From: Clostridia bacterium
GTDB lineage: Bacteria; Bacillota; Clostridia; Oscillospirales; CAG-272
Assembly (NCBI GenBank): GCA_017415805.1
Contig: JAFQEC010000032.1
Coordinates: 1 to 64,000, forward strand
Length of the DNA: 64,000 nt
Direction of reading: 5' to 3'
Shown here piece by piece: positions 50,390-57,193 of this stretch (the first letter of the stretch is position 1; each line of letters starts with the position of its first letter). The position numbers and the translations under genes are program-made. Under the pieces are notes generated by a model, which saw nothing but the letters and a program-made list of their open reading frames with translations, was not told where the DNA came from and ran no database searches.

Positions 50390-50998
50390 CTACAACCCCA
50401 ATTCCGAATTTTTGAGAAACGTGCGGATCTGGGATTCGAGATGCGCCTCATCCGCGTCGTTTTCGAGGATACAGTGGCAATGTGCGCGAAAGAAGGCATC
50501 GTTCTTCTGTGCATTGATACGGCGCTCGGCCGCGGTACGGTCAATACCGTCGCGCGCACAAATGCGCGCGACGCGCGTCTCACGGTTGGCCAATACGCCC
50601 AGCACAAGATCACATTCGTGCTCGATGCCCGCTTCAAAGAGCTGGGGAGCATCCAACAAAACGGCGCGGGCCCCCGTGTCCTTGTAGGATTGCACCAGCT
50701 CGTGCGCTTTTGCCATAATATATTTATGGGTAATTGTGTTCAAAGTATGCAGCCGTGCATCGGTATCTGCGTGCCCAAGCACCGCCTGTGCGAGCCGTAC
50801 GCGCTCCACGGTGCCTGTTTTGTTTAGGATCTCTTGTCCAAAGGCACGCACCAGCTCGTCGGTCATAGTGCCCTTTTGCAGTAAAAGCTCGTGGTAGATG
50901 CCGTCGGTGTCGATCGAGGGGATGCCGTAGCGCGCAAAAATGCGGCAGGCAAGACCTTTTCCCGCACCGCTTTGTCCCGTGATCCCAAGAATCTTCAT
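50390..50998 (-). CDS. coaE: Dephospho-CoA kinase
   Basis: Phosphorylates dephospho-CoA in the last step of CoA synthesis. The start is the ATG at 50998 with GGGGAG upstream, giving 202 residues; the frame is open further but enters the promoter. The P-loop is GITGQSGAGKGL, in which the usual Ser/Thr after the lysine is Gly then Leu. IDTDGIYHELLL (substrate) and VLLDAPQLFEAGIEHECDLVLGV follow. First gene of the minus-strand operon reaching the small membrane protein. Confidence 0.92.
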   Translation of the reverse strand: MKILGITGQSGAGKGLACRIFARYGIPSIDTDGIYHELLLQKGTMTDELVRAFGQEILNKTGTVERVRLAQAVLGHADTDARLHTLNTITHKYIMAKAHELVQSYKDTGARAVLLDAPQLFEAGIEHECDLVLGVLANRETRVARICARDGIDRTAAERRINAQKNDAFFRAHCHCILENDADEAHLESQIRTFLKNSELGL

Positions 50999-51032
50999 GA
51001 CGCCTGCTCCCCATAAAAGTAAATTCATATAT

Positions 51033-51061
51033 ATTATACTACATTTTGTAAACAATTGCAA
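51033..51061 (-). promoter_or_regulatory. Sigma-A promoter of the coaE operon
   Basis: On the minus strand TTGCAA (plus 51056-51061), 17 bases, TATAAT (plus 51033-51038). It is the only promoter recognised for the seven genes down to 43.8 kb. Confidence 0.85.
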
Positions 51062-51091
51062 GGTGAATTTACAGATGTTGTGTTTTTTGTC

Positions 51092-51120
51092 TTGAAATTT
51101 TCCCCGAAATCCGTTATAAT
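51092..51120 (+). promoter_or_regulatory. Sigma-A promoter for HAD-murB-whiA-dnaE
   Basis: TTGAAA at 51092-51097, 17 bases, TATAAT at 51115-51120. It is back to back with the coaE promoter. Confidence 0.9.
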
Positions 51121-51144
51121 GAAAAAAAGGGAGGTGTGATCCGG

Positions 51145-51831
51145 ATGCGATATCACACAATACTTTTTGATGCCGATAATACCTTGTTGGATTTCGCGCG
51201 CTCCGAGCGTGCGGCACTGACCGAGGCATTGCAGAAAATGGGTGTTGTTGCAAGCGATGAGATGATCGCGGCATACAGCGCGATCAATCTGTCCATGTGG
51301 AAAAGGCTGGAGCGCGGCGAGATCACCAAGGGTGAGCTGCGCGAGGCGCGCTTTGCCGAATTTTGCCGTCGCTTTGATCTCTCGCTTGATGTGCGCGTGC
51401 TGGCGGATCACTATTTGGAGTCGCTTGCCACAAAATCCTTTCTGATGGAAGGGGCACTCGCGGTGTGTGAGACGCTGGCTGCCCATTGCCGTCTGTATAT
51501 CATCACCAACGGGATCGCGCGCGTTCAGCACGGGCGCTTTGACGTCTCACCGCTGTATCCCTTGTTTGAAGACACCTTTATTTCCGATGAGATCGGTCAC
51601 GAGAAGCCGAGCACCGCGTTTTTTGATGCGGTCAGGCGCAAAATTCCCGATTTTGATGCGGCTACTACGTTGGTCGTGGGGGATTCGCTGACCTCAGATA
51701 TCGCGGGCGGTATTGCCGCAGGTCTTGATACCTGTTGGTATGACCGAAACAGCAAGGGTGCGCCGCAGGACATGGCCATCACCTATACCGTGCACACGCT
51801 GGAGGAGATCCTTCCTCTGGTCTTGCGGTGA
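51145..51831 (+). CDS. HAD-superfamily phosphatase (YjjG-like nucleotidase)
   Basis: Hydrolase of 228 residues with the HAD motif I ILFDADNTLLDF (Asp9 nucleophile, Asp11), motif II YIITNG, motif III GHEKPSTAFF and motif IV VVGDSLTSDIAGG. The closest named members are YjjG/YfnB-type noncanonical pyrimidine nucleotidases; substrate is inferred. The ATG at 51145 is used; a GTG three codons upstream overlaps the GGAGG ribosome-binding site. The stop overlaps the murB GTG start (GTGA). Confidence 0.9.
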   Translation: MRYHTILFDADNTLLDFARSERAALTEALQKMGVVASDEMIAAYSAINLSMWKRLERGEITKGELREARFAEFCRRFDLSLDVRVLADHYLESLATKSFLMEGALAVCETLAAHCRLYIITNGIARVQHGRFDVSPLYPLFEDTFISDEIGHEKPSTAFFDAVRRKIPDFDAATTLVVGDSLTSDIAGGIAAGLDTCWYDRNSKGAPQDMAITYTVHTLEEILPLVLR

Positions 51832-52733
51832 TCGGGGCGGTTCGGGACGTTTTCAAGCAAACGACGATTCCATACCGCACCGACGTGGATACACGCACGC
51901 TTTCCACCTTTCGCATCGGCGGTGTTTGTCCGCTTGTGATCGAGCCGCAATGCGAGAACGAGCTGATCGAGGCAATACGCATCTGCCGCCTTGTCGGTGT
52001 GCGCTTTGCCGTGATCGGACGGGGAAGTAATCTTTTATTTGCGGACGGAGAGCTGAAGCATGTGCTCATCCGCGCCGCCGCGCTTGACGCTCTGCGTCCT
52101 ACACAAGTGGGAATTTCGGCACAGGCGGGCTGTTCGCTTGCACGCCTGGCGCACTTCGCGGCGGACCGGGAGCTGTCGGGCCTTGCGTTTGCCGCAGGCA
52201 TCCCCGGAACACTGGGCGGTGCACTTGTGATGAATGCAGGTGCTTACGGTAAAGAGATCGGTACACTGGTGCAAAGCGTGACGGTATTAGACATCTGCCA
52301 AGCGCGCGTTACGGTCCTGTCGCGTGAGGAGCTGTGCTTCTCGTATCGCAGCAGCCTGCTGCAAGCGCGCGACCTTACGGTGCTCTCGGCTGAGCTTGCG
52401 CTGCCCGTGCGCGCCTCGCGCGCGGCGATCCTTGCCGAAATGGCGGAGCTTGCAAAAAGGCGCAGGGAATCACAGCCCTTACAGCAGCCCAGTGCAGGGA
52501 GCGTTTTTCGCCGTCCCGCATCGGGTGAGCCGATGGGCAAGGTGATCGAGGAGTTGGGGCTCAAGGGGCTTCGGTGCGGCAACGCGGCCGTTTCCGACAA
52601 GCACGCGGGGTTTATTGTCAATCTCGGCGGTGCAACCGCCGCAGACGTATTGACGCTGATCGAGCATATTCGAAAAAATGTGGAAAGGGAAAGGGGATTT
52701 TTGCCGATTCCGGAGATTCGGTACGTCCCGTAA
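51828..52733 (+). CDS. murB: UDP-N-acetylenolpyruvoylglucosamine reductase
   Basis: FAD enzyme that reduces UDP-GlcNAc-enolpyruvate with NADPH to UDP-MurNAc. The 301 residues hold RTFRIGGVCPLVIEP-like and VIGRGSNLLFADGE FAD-binding segments, SGLAFAAGIPGTLGGALVMNAGAYGKEIG, and PSAGSVFRRPASGEPMGKVIEELGLKG with the catalytic serine. The last features fit type II MurB. The start is GTG overlapping the HAD gene stop. The whiA gene starts four bases after its stop. Confidence 0.95.
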   Translation: MIGAVRDVFKQTTIPYRTDVDTRTLSTFRIGGVCPLVIEPQCENELIEAIRICRLVGVRFAVIGRGSNLLFADGELKHVLIRAAALDALRPTQVGISAQAGCSLARLAHFAADRELSGLAFAAGIPGTLGGALVMNAGAYGKEIGTLVQSVTVLDICQARVTVLSREELCFSYRSSLLQARDLTVLSAELALPVRASRAAILAEMAELAKRRRESQPLQQPSAGSVFRRPASGEPMGKVIEELGLKGLRCGNAAVSDKHAGFIVNLGGATAADVLTLIEHIRKNVERERGFLPIPEIRYVP

Positions 52734-52737
52734 GTGC

Positions 52738-53598
52738 ATGAACTACTCATTGATCTTAAAGCAAGAGCTGATCCAGGGCGTTCCCAAGGCGCTTTGCTGT
52801 CGCAAGGCCTATGCGGCGGGGCTTTTTTTCGACGCGCTGGAGATCGGTGAGGGCTGTCTTGCGCTTGCTCCCACTGCCGCTGTCGCACGGCGCGAGTGCG
52901 CGCGTGTGTATCGCGAGCAATACCGCCGCGAGGCTCTGCTCGGGGGCGGCGCACTGCTGTTTTCCTCGGAAAAGCTGTATGCCACGCGCAACAGCGAGCC
53001 CGTGCTTGCCTGTGCACAGTGTGCAGGACACTTTTTACGCGGACTTCTGATCGTTTGCGGCTCGGTCACCGATCCGCAAAAGGCCTATCATCTGGAGCTT
53101 CGGCTTGCAAACACGGAAAGAGTACCGTATCTGGCGCGCTTTTTTGAGGAGCGCGGCTGGCACCTCGGCTGTCGCAAGATCCGCGGTGGCCTTGGGCTGT
53201 ATTCTAAAAACAGCACCGTGATCGAGGAGCTGTTGACGGTGACAAGCGCGCATCAGGCACTTTTTACCATGATGAACGCAAAAATTGCGCGTGAGATCCG
53301 CAACGTGGAGAATCGCGCCACAAACTGCGTGGCACGCAACATTCACCGTGCGGTGGATGCCGCCACGCGTCAATGCGAGGCCGTTTCGGAGCTTATCAGA
53401 AGCTCAAGGCTGGAAAAAATGCCGCCCGAGCTACAGGAAACGGCACGCTTGCGCTTGGAAAACAGTGAGGCATCGCTCACGGAGCTGGCGCAGCTGCACA
53501 ATCCCCCTATTACAAAATCGGGTCTCAATCACCGTCTGCAAAAAATTCTGGAATTTGCAAGCACGGGGAAGGATGCCGAGGAAAATCGCAAAAAATAA
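52738..53598 (+). CDS. whiA: WhiA-like DNA-binding protein
   Basis: Conserved Gram-positive protein of 286 residues with a LAGLIDADG-like N-terminal domain and a C-terminal helix-turn-helix. It matters for chromosome segregation and cell division in Bacillus, and for sporulation in Streptomyces. Signatures are LRGLLIVCGSVTDPQKAYHLEL, RRATNC-type segment ENRATNCVARNIHRAVDAATRQ, and the C-terminal HNPPITKSGLNHRLQKI. The ATG at 52738 lies four bases after murB, without a strong ribosome-binding site. The rapZ and yvcK genes that usually precede whiA are absent. Confidence 0.92.
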   Translation: MNYSLILKQELIQGVPKALCCRKAYAAGLFFDALEIGEGCLALAPTAAVARRECARVYREQYRREALLGGGALLFSSEKLYATRNSEPVLACAQCAGHFLRGLLIVCGSVTDPQKAYHLELRLANTERVPYLARFFEERGWHLGCRKIRGGLGLYSKNSTVIEELLTVTSAHQALFTMMNAKIAREIRNVENRATNCVARNIHRAVDAATRQCEAVSELIRSSRLEKMPPELQETARLRLENSEASLTELAQLHNPPITKSGLNHRLQKILEFASTGKDAEENRKK

Positions 53599-53614
53599 AG
53601 GAAAGGAGAACGCC

Positions 53615-56600
53615 ATGTCCGATTTCGTTCATTTGCATCTGCACAGTGAATACAGCCTGCTCGATGGTGCGTGCCGCATTGCCGAGATTCCTTTGCGCGC
53701 CAAGGAGTGCGGACATACGGCCGTTGCGCTCACCGATCACGGTGTGCTCTATGGCGCGGTGGCGTTCTATAAGGCGTGCGTGAAAGAGGGGATCAAGCCG
53801 ATCATCGGCTGTGAGGTCTACGTGGCACCGCGCACGCGCTTTGACAAAACAGGGGCGGATGCACACCCCTATCATCTGGTCCTGCTTTGCGAAAACGAGG
53901 TGGGGTATGCGAACCTGCTCACCCTTGTTTCGCGCAGCTTTACCGAGGGCTTTTATTCCAAGCCTCGCGTGGATATGGAGCTGTTGCGTGAGCACTCCGA
54001 GGGGCTGATCGCGCTCTCGGCTTGCCTTGCAGGGCGCATCCCCAGGCTCTTGGTAAGAGGTGATTTTACGGGGGCGCGCTCTGCGGCAAAAGAACTCTCT
54101 GTTATCTTTGGAAAGAACAATTTTTATCTTGAGCTGCAAGACCACGGCTTAGCGGAGCAAAAACAGATCCTGCCCGACCTTTTGAAGCTGGCCGAGGAGC
54201 TGGAGCTTGGGGTGGTCGCTACCAACGACTGTCACTACCTGCGCCGCACCGATGCCGAGATGCAGGCAACGCTGCTTTGCATCCAGACCAACACCCAGCT
54301 CGCGGACGGCAGACCCATCGGCTTTGAGACCGACGAGTTTTACTACAAGACCACCGACGAGATGCGCATGCTGTTCGGGCGCTACGAGGGTGCGATCGAG
54401 AACACGGCCCGTATCGCCGAGCGCTGTAATTTTGCGTTTGATTTCAGCAAAACGCACCTGCCCAAGTTCCCGTGCCCCGAGGGGCTTGCCGCCCCCGTTT
54501 ATTTGCGGCGTCTTGCCGAGCAGGGATTTTCCGCACGCGTGGCAGCGGGCTTGATCGACTATTCCTTTGCTACGGAAGGGCAGTATCGCGAGCGCCTTGC
54601 CTATGAGCTTTCGGTGATCGAATCTATGGGCTATGCCGACTATTTCCTCATCGTGCAGGATTACGTCAATTTTGCACGCGGCAAGAAGATCCCCGTGGGC
54701 CCCGGGCGCGGCTCGGGCGCGGGAAGTCTGGTTGCCTTTTCTCTTGGCATCACGGACGTGGATCCGCTGCGCTTTGATCTGCTGTTCGAGCGCTTTCTCA
54801 ATCCCGAGCGCATCAGCATGCCCGATATTGACATGGATTTCTGCTACAACCGCCGCGACGAGGTCATTCGTTATGTCAGCGAGCGCTACGGAAAGGATCA
54901 CGTTTCCCAGATCATCACCTTCGGTACGTTGGCGGCACGCGCTGCCGTGCGCGACGTTGGACGTGCGCTGGGCATGTCCTACGCAGAGGTGGACGCGGTA
55001 GCAAAGACGATTCCGCGCGAGCTTGGCATCACCATTGCCGACGCGCTGAAATTGCCCGATCTGAAGCGTCTTTGCGCCGAAAATCCCGACGTGAAGCGTC
55101 TGGTGACGCTGGCGATGGCGCTGGAAGGAATGCCGCGTAACGTCTCGATCCACGCCGCGGGTGTGGTGATCACCGAGCGCGCGCTCTCGGATTACGTTCC
55201 TTTGGCGGCGAGCAACGGCGTGATCCTCACGCAATACGATATGGATACCATCGCCGAGCTCGGACTTTTGAAATTCGACTTTCTCGGTCTGCGGTATCTG
55301 ACCATTATCAATGACGCGGTGCTGCAGATCCGCGAGAGCGAGCCTGATTTTGACATCGAAAAGATCCCGCTGGACGACCCCGAGACCTACCGACTGATCG
55401 GTAAGGGAATGACGGCGGGCGTGTTTCAGCTCGAGTCAGGCGGCATGCGCCAGATGCTTATGAATCTTGCCCCAGAGCGCTTTGACGATATTATTGCGGC
55501 CATCGCGCTCTACCGACCGGGGCCCATGGATTCGATCCCCACCTTCATTGAAAACCGAAAGCATCCCGAGGGCGTGACCTACCGCACGCCGCTGCTTAAG
55601 CCGATCCTGCGCTCGACCTACGGCTGCGTGGTCTATCAGGAGCAGGTGATGCAGGTCTTCCGCGAGCTGGCGGGCTACACCTTCGGCCACGCAGACGTGG
55701 TGCGCCGCGCCATGTCCAAGAAGAAGGCAAGCGTGATGGAGGCCGAGCGCGGCGATTTCGTTGCGGGCTGTGCCAAAAACGGCATATCTGCCGACGTGGC
55801 CAACGCGCTCTTTGACGATATGACCGCCTTTGCGCATTACGCCTTCAACAAGAGCCACGCGGCCGCTTATGCGGTGATCTCCTACCGCACGGCATACCTC
55901 AAGCAGCACTATCCGAAGGCCTATTTTGCGGCACTGCTCACCTCGGAGCTGGGGAACATGCCCAAGATCACCGAATATATTGCCGAGGTCGGCAAGCGCG
56001 GTGTGCGCGTGCTGCCCCCCGATATCAATGAATCCAATGCGGTCTTTCACGTGAGTGGCGCGCACATCCGCTTTGGGCTTCTCGCCCTGAAAAACGTCGG
56101 AAAGGCGTTTTTGGACGGCGTGGTCGAGGAGCGCACGCGCTCGGGACCCTTCCGTTCGTTTGACGAGTTTTTGGACCGTATGTCGGCATACGATCTCAAC
56201 AAGCGGCAGATCGAATCGCTGATCAAGGCGGGCGCATTTGACAATCTCGGCGTTTACCGTAGCCGTCTGATGGCGGTCCTGGAGGAGATGATCGACCGCT
56301 TGCAAAGCCGTAACCGCAGCAAGCTCTCGGGTCAGCTGGATATCTTTTCCACGCCGGGCGCGGAGCGCCCAGAGGTGGAATATCCGCAAATTCCCGAATT
56401 TGATCTTCGCGATCTGCTCGCACAGGAAAAGGATGCGGCGGGAATGTATTTCTCGGGACATATGCTCGATGGCTTCTCCAAGGCACTCTCGGATCCCGCG
56501 ATCTGCGAGATCCGCACCCTTCGCGAGACCGATGCGGACGGCGCTCCGCTTGCAGTTGATCGCGCGCGCGTTACCGTTGCGGGGATCGTGACGGCGATGA

Positions 56601-57109
56601 CGGGCAAGACCACCAAAAGGGACGAGCGCATGGCCTTCTTCACGCTGGAGGACCGCTATGGCGAGATCGAGTGCCTCGCCTTCCCGAAGATCCTCGCGCA
56701 GTTCTCGCATATCCTGCACACCGACGCTGTGATCCGCGTGGAGGGCAACCTCTCGCTTCGCGAGGACGAAAGCGCCAAGATACTCGTCTCCAAGATCGAG
56801 CCCCTGCCCGATAACGAGACGCTTGCGCGTGCACCGCGTGTCCAACAAGCGCCCAAGCAGATAGCGCCCGTGCGTGCCGTTGCACCCGAGCACGCAAAAA
56901 TTCTGTATTTGCGCGTGCCGTCTCTCTCCGATCCTCTTTGGCACCGCGCACGCAACGTGCTGGAAATTTTTGAGGGCGATCTGCCTGTTTCGGTCTACGA
57001 TTCTGCAACAAAGACCTATCAAATGCAGGAAGCGGGCTTTGACTGCACGGCGTATACACTGCACGAGCTGGAAGAAATACTCGGCACTGACAATGTGGTG
57101 CTGAAGTGA
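53615..57109 (+). CDS. dnaE: DNA polymerase III subunit alpha
   Basis: Replicative polymerase of the DnaE type. A 5' extension overlapping whiA is open but has no ribosome-binding site; the ATG at 53615 after GGAAAGGAG gives 1164 residues. The N-terminal PHP domain begins FVHLHLHSEYSLLDG and includes KPIIGCEVYV. The polymerase motif PDIDMDF is at 403-409 (Asp404, Asp406), with YGKDHVSQIITFGTLAARA after it. YASFNKSHAAAYAVISY-type segment and a C-terminal OB fold (VTVAGIVTAMTGKTTKRDERMAFFTLEDRYG) complete the layout. In Firmicutes it usually works beside PolC. Confidence 0.97.
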   Translation: MSDFVHLHLHSEYSLLDGACRIAEIPLRAKECGHTAVALTDHGVLYGAVAFYKACVKEGIKPIIGCEVYVAPRTRFDKTGADAHPYHLVLLCENEVGYANLLTLVSRSFTEGFYSKPRVDMELLREHSEGLIALSACLAGRIPRLLVRGDFTGARSAAKELSVIFGKNNFYLELQDHGLAEQKQILPDLLKLAEELELGVVATNDCHYLRRTDAEMQATLLCIQTNTQLADGRPIGFETDEFYYKTTDEMRMLFGRYEGAIENTARIAERCNFAFDFSKTHLPKFPCPEGLAAPVYLRRLAEQGFSARVAAGLIDYSFATEGQYRERLAYELSVIESMGYADYFLIVQDYVNFARGKKIPVGPGRGSGAGSLVAFSLGITDVDPLRFDLLFERFLNPERISMPDIDMDFCYNRRDEVIRYVSERYGKDHVSQIITFGTLAARAAVRDVGRALGMSYAEVDAVAKTIPRELGITIADALKLPDLKRLCAENPDVKRLVTLAMALEGMPRNVSIHAAGVVITERALSDYVPLAASNGVILTQYDMDTIAELGLLKFDFLGLRYLTIINDAVLQIRESEPDFDIEKIPLDDPETYRLIGKGMTAGVFQLESGGMRQMLMNLAPERFDDIIAAIALYRPGPMDSIPTFIENRKHPEGVTYRTPLLKPILRSTYGCVVYQEQVMQVFRELAGYTFGHADVVRRAMSKKKASVMEAERGDFVAGCAKNGISADVANALFDDMTAFAHYAFNKSHAAAYAVISYRTAYLKQHYPKAYFAALLTSELGNMPKITEYIAEVGKRGVRVLPPDINESNAVFHVSGAHIRFGLLALKNVGKAFLDGVVEERTRSGPFRSFDEFLDRMSAYDLNKRQIESLIKAGAFDNLGVYRSRLMAVLEEMIDRLQSRNRSKLSGQLDIFSTPGAERPEVEYPQIPEFDLRDLLAQEKDAAGMYFSGHMLDGFSKALSDPAICEIRTLRETDADGAPLAVDRARVTVAGIVTAMTGKTTKRDERMAFFTLEDRYGEIECLAFPKILAQFSHILHTDAVIRVEGNLSLREDESAKILVSKIEPLPDNETLARAPRVQQAPKQIAPVRAVAPEHAKILYLRVPSLSDPLWHRARNVLEIFEGDLPVSVYDSATKTYQMQEAGFDCTAYTLHELEEILGTDNVVLK

Positions 57110-57129
57110 CAGAAATCACGCGCGTTCCC

Positions 57130-57143
57130 ACTGTTCCAACAGT
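57130..57143. repeat. 14-base palindrome before PBP1
   Basis: ACTGTT-CC-AACAGT, perfect 6-bp arms, just upstream of the terminator-like hairpin. Operator or additional RNA structure; function unknown. Confidence 0.4.
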
Positions 57144-57149
57144 ATCACG

Positions 57150-57193
57150 CACCCCCGCCTTGTTCAAAATGAGAACAGAGCGGGGGTGTTTTT
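57150..57193 (+). terminator. Terminator-like hairpin ending at the PBP1 start codon
   Basis: 9-bp stem CACCCCCGC / GCGGGGGTG (57150-57158, 57180-57188), with an inner GTTC/GAAC stem, then five T and directly the ATG at 57194. The 3' arm GGGGGTG is also the only Shine-Dalgarno candidate for PBP1, so folding would both stop transcription and hide the ribosome-binding site. Confidence 0.8.

Noticed and set aside
53285-53614. 110-codon N-terminal extension of dnaE
   Set aside because: It overlaps whiA in another frame, is Arg-rich and lacks a ribosome-binding site; the ATG at 53615 has GGAAAGGAG and begins the PHP domain.
55436-57064. Open frame of 542 codons antisense to dnaE
   Set aside because: No family motif, no ribosome-binding site or promoter; dnaE on the other strand is certain.
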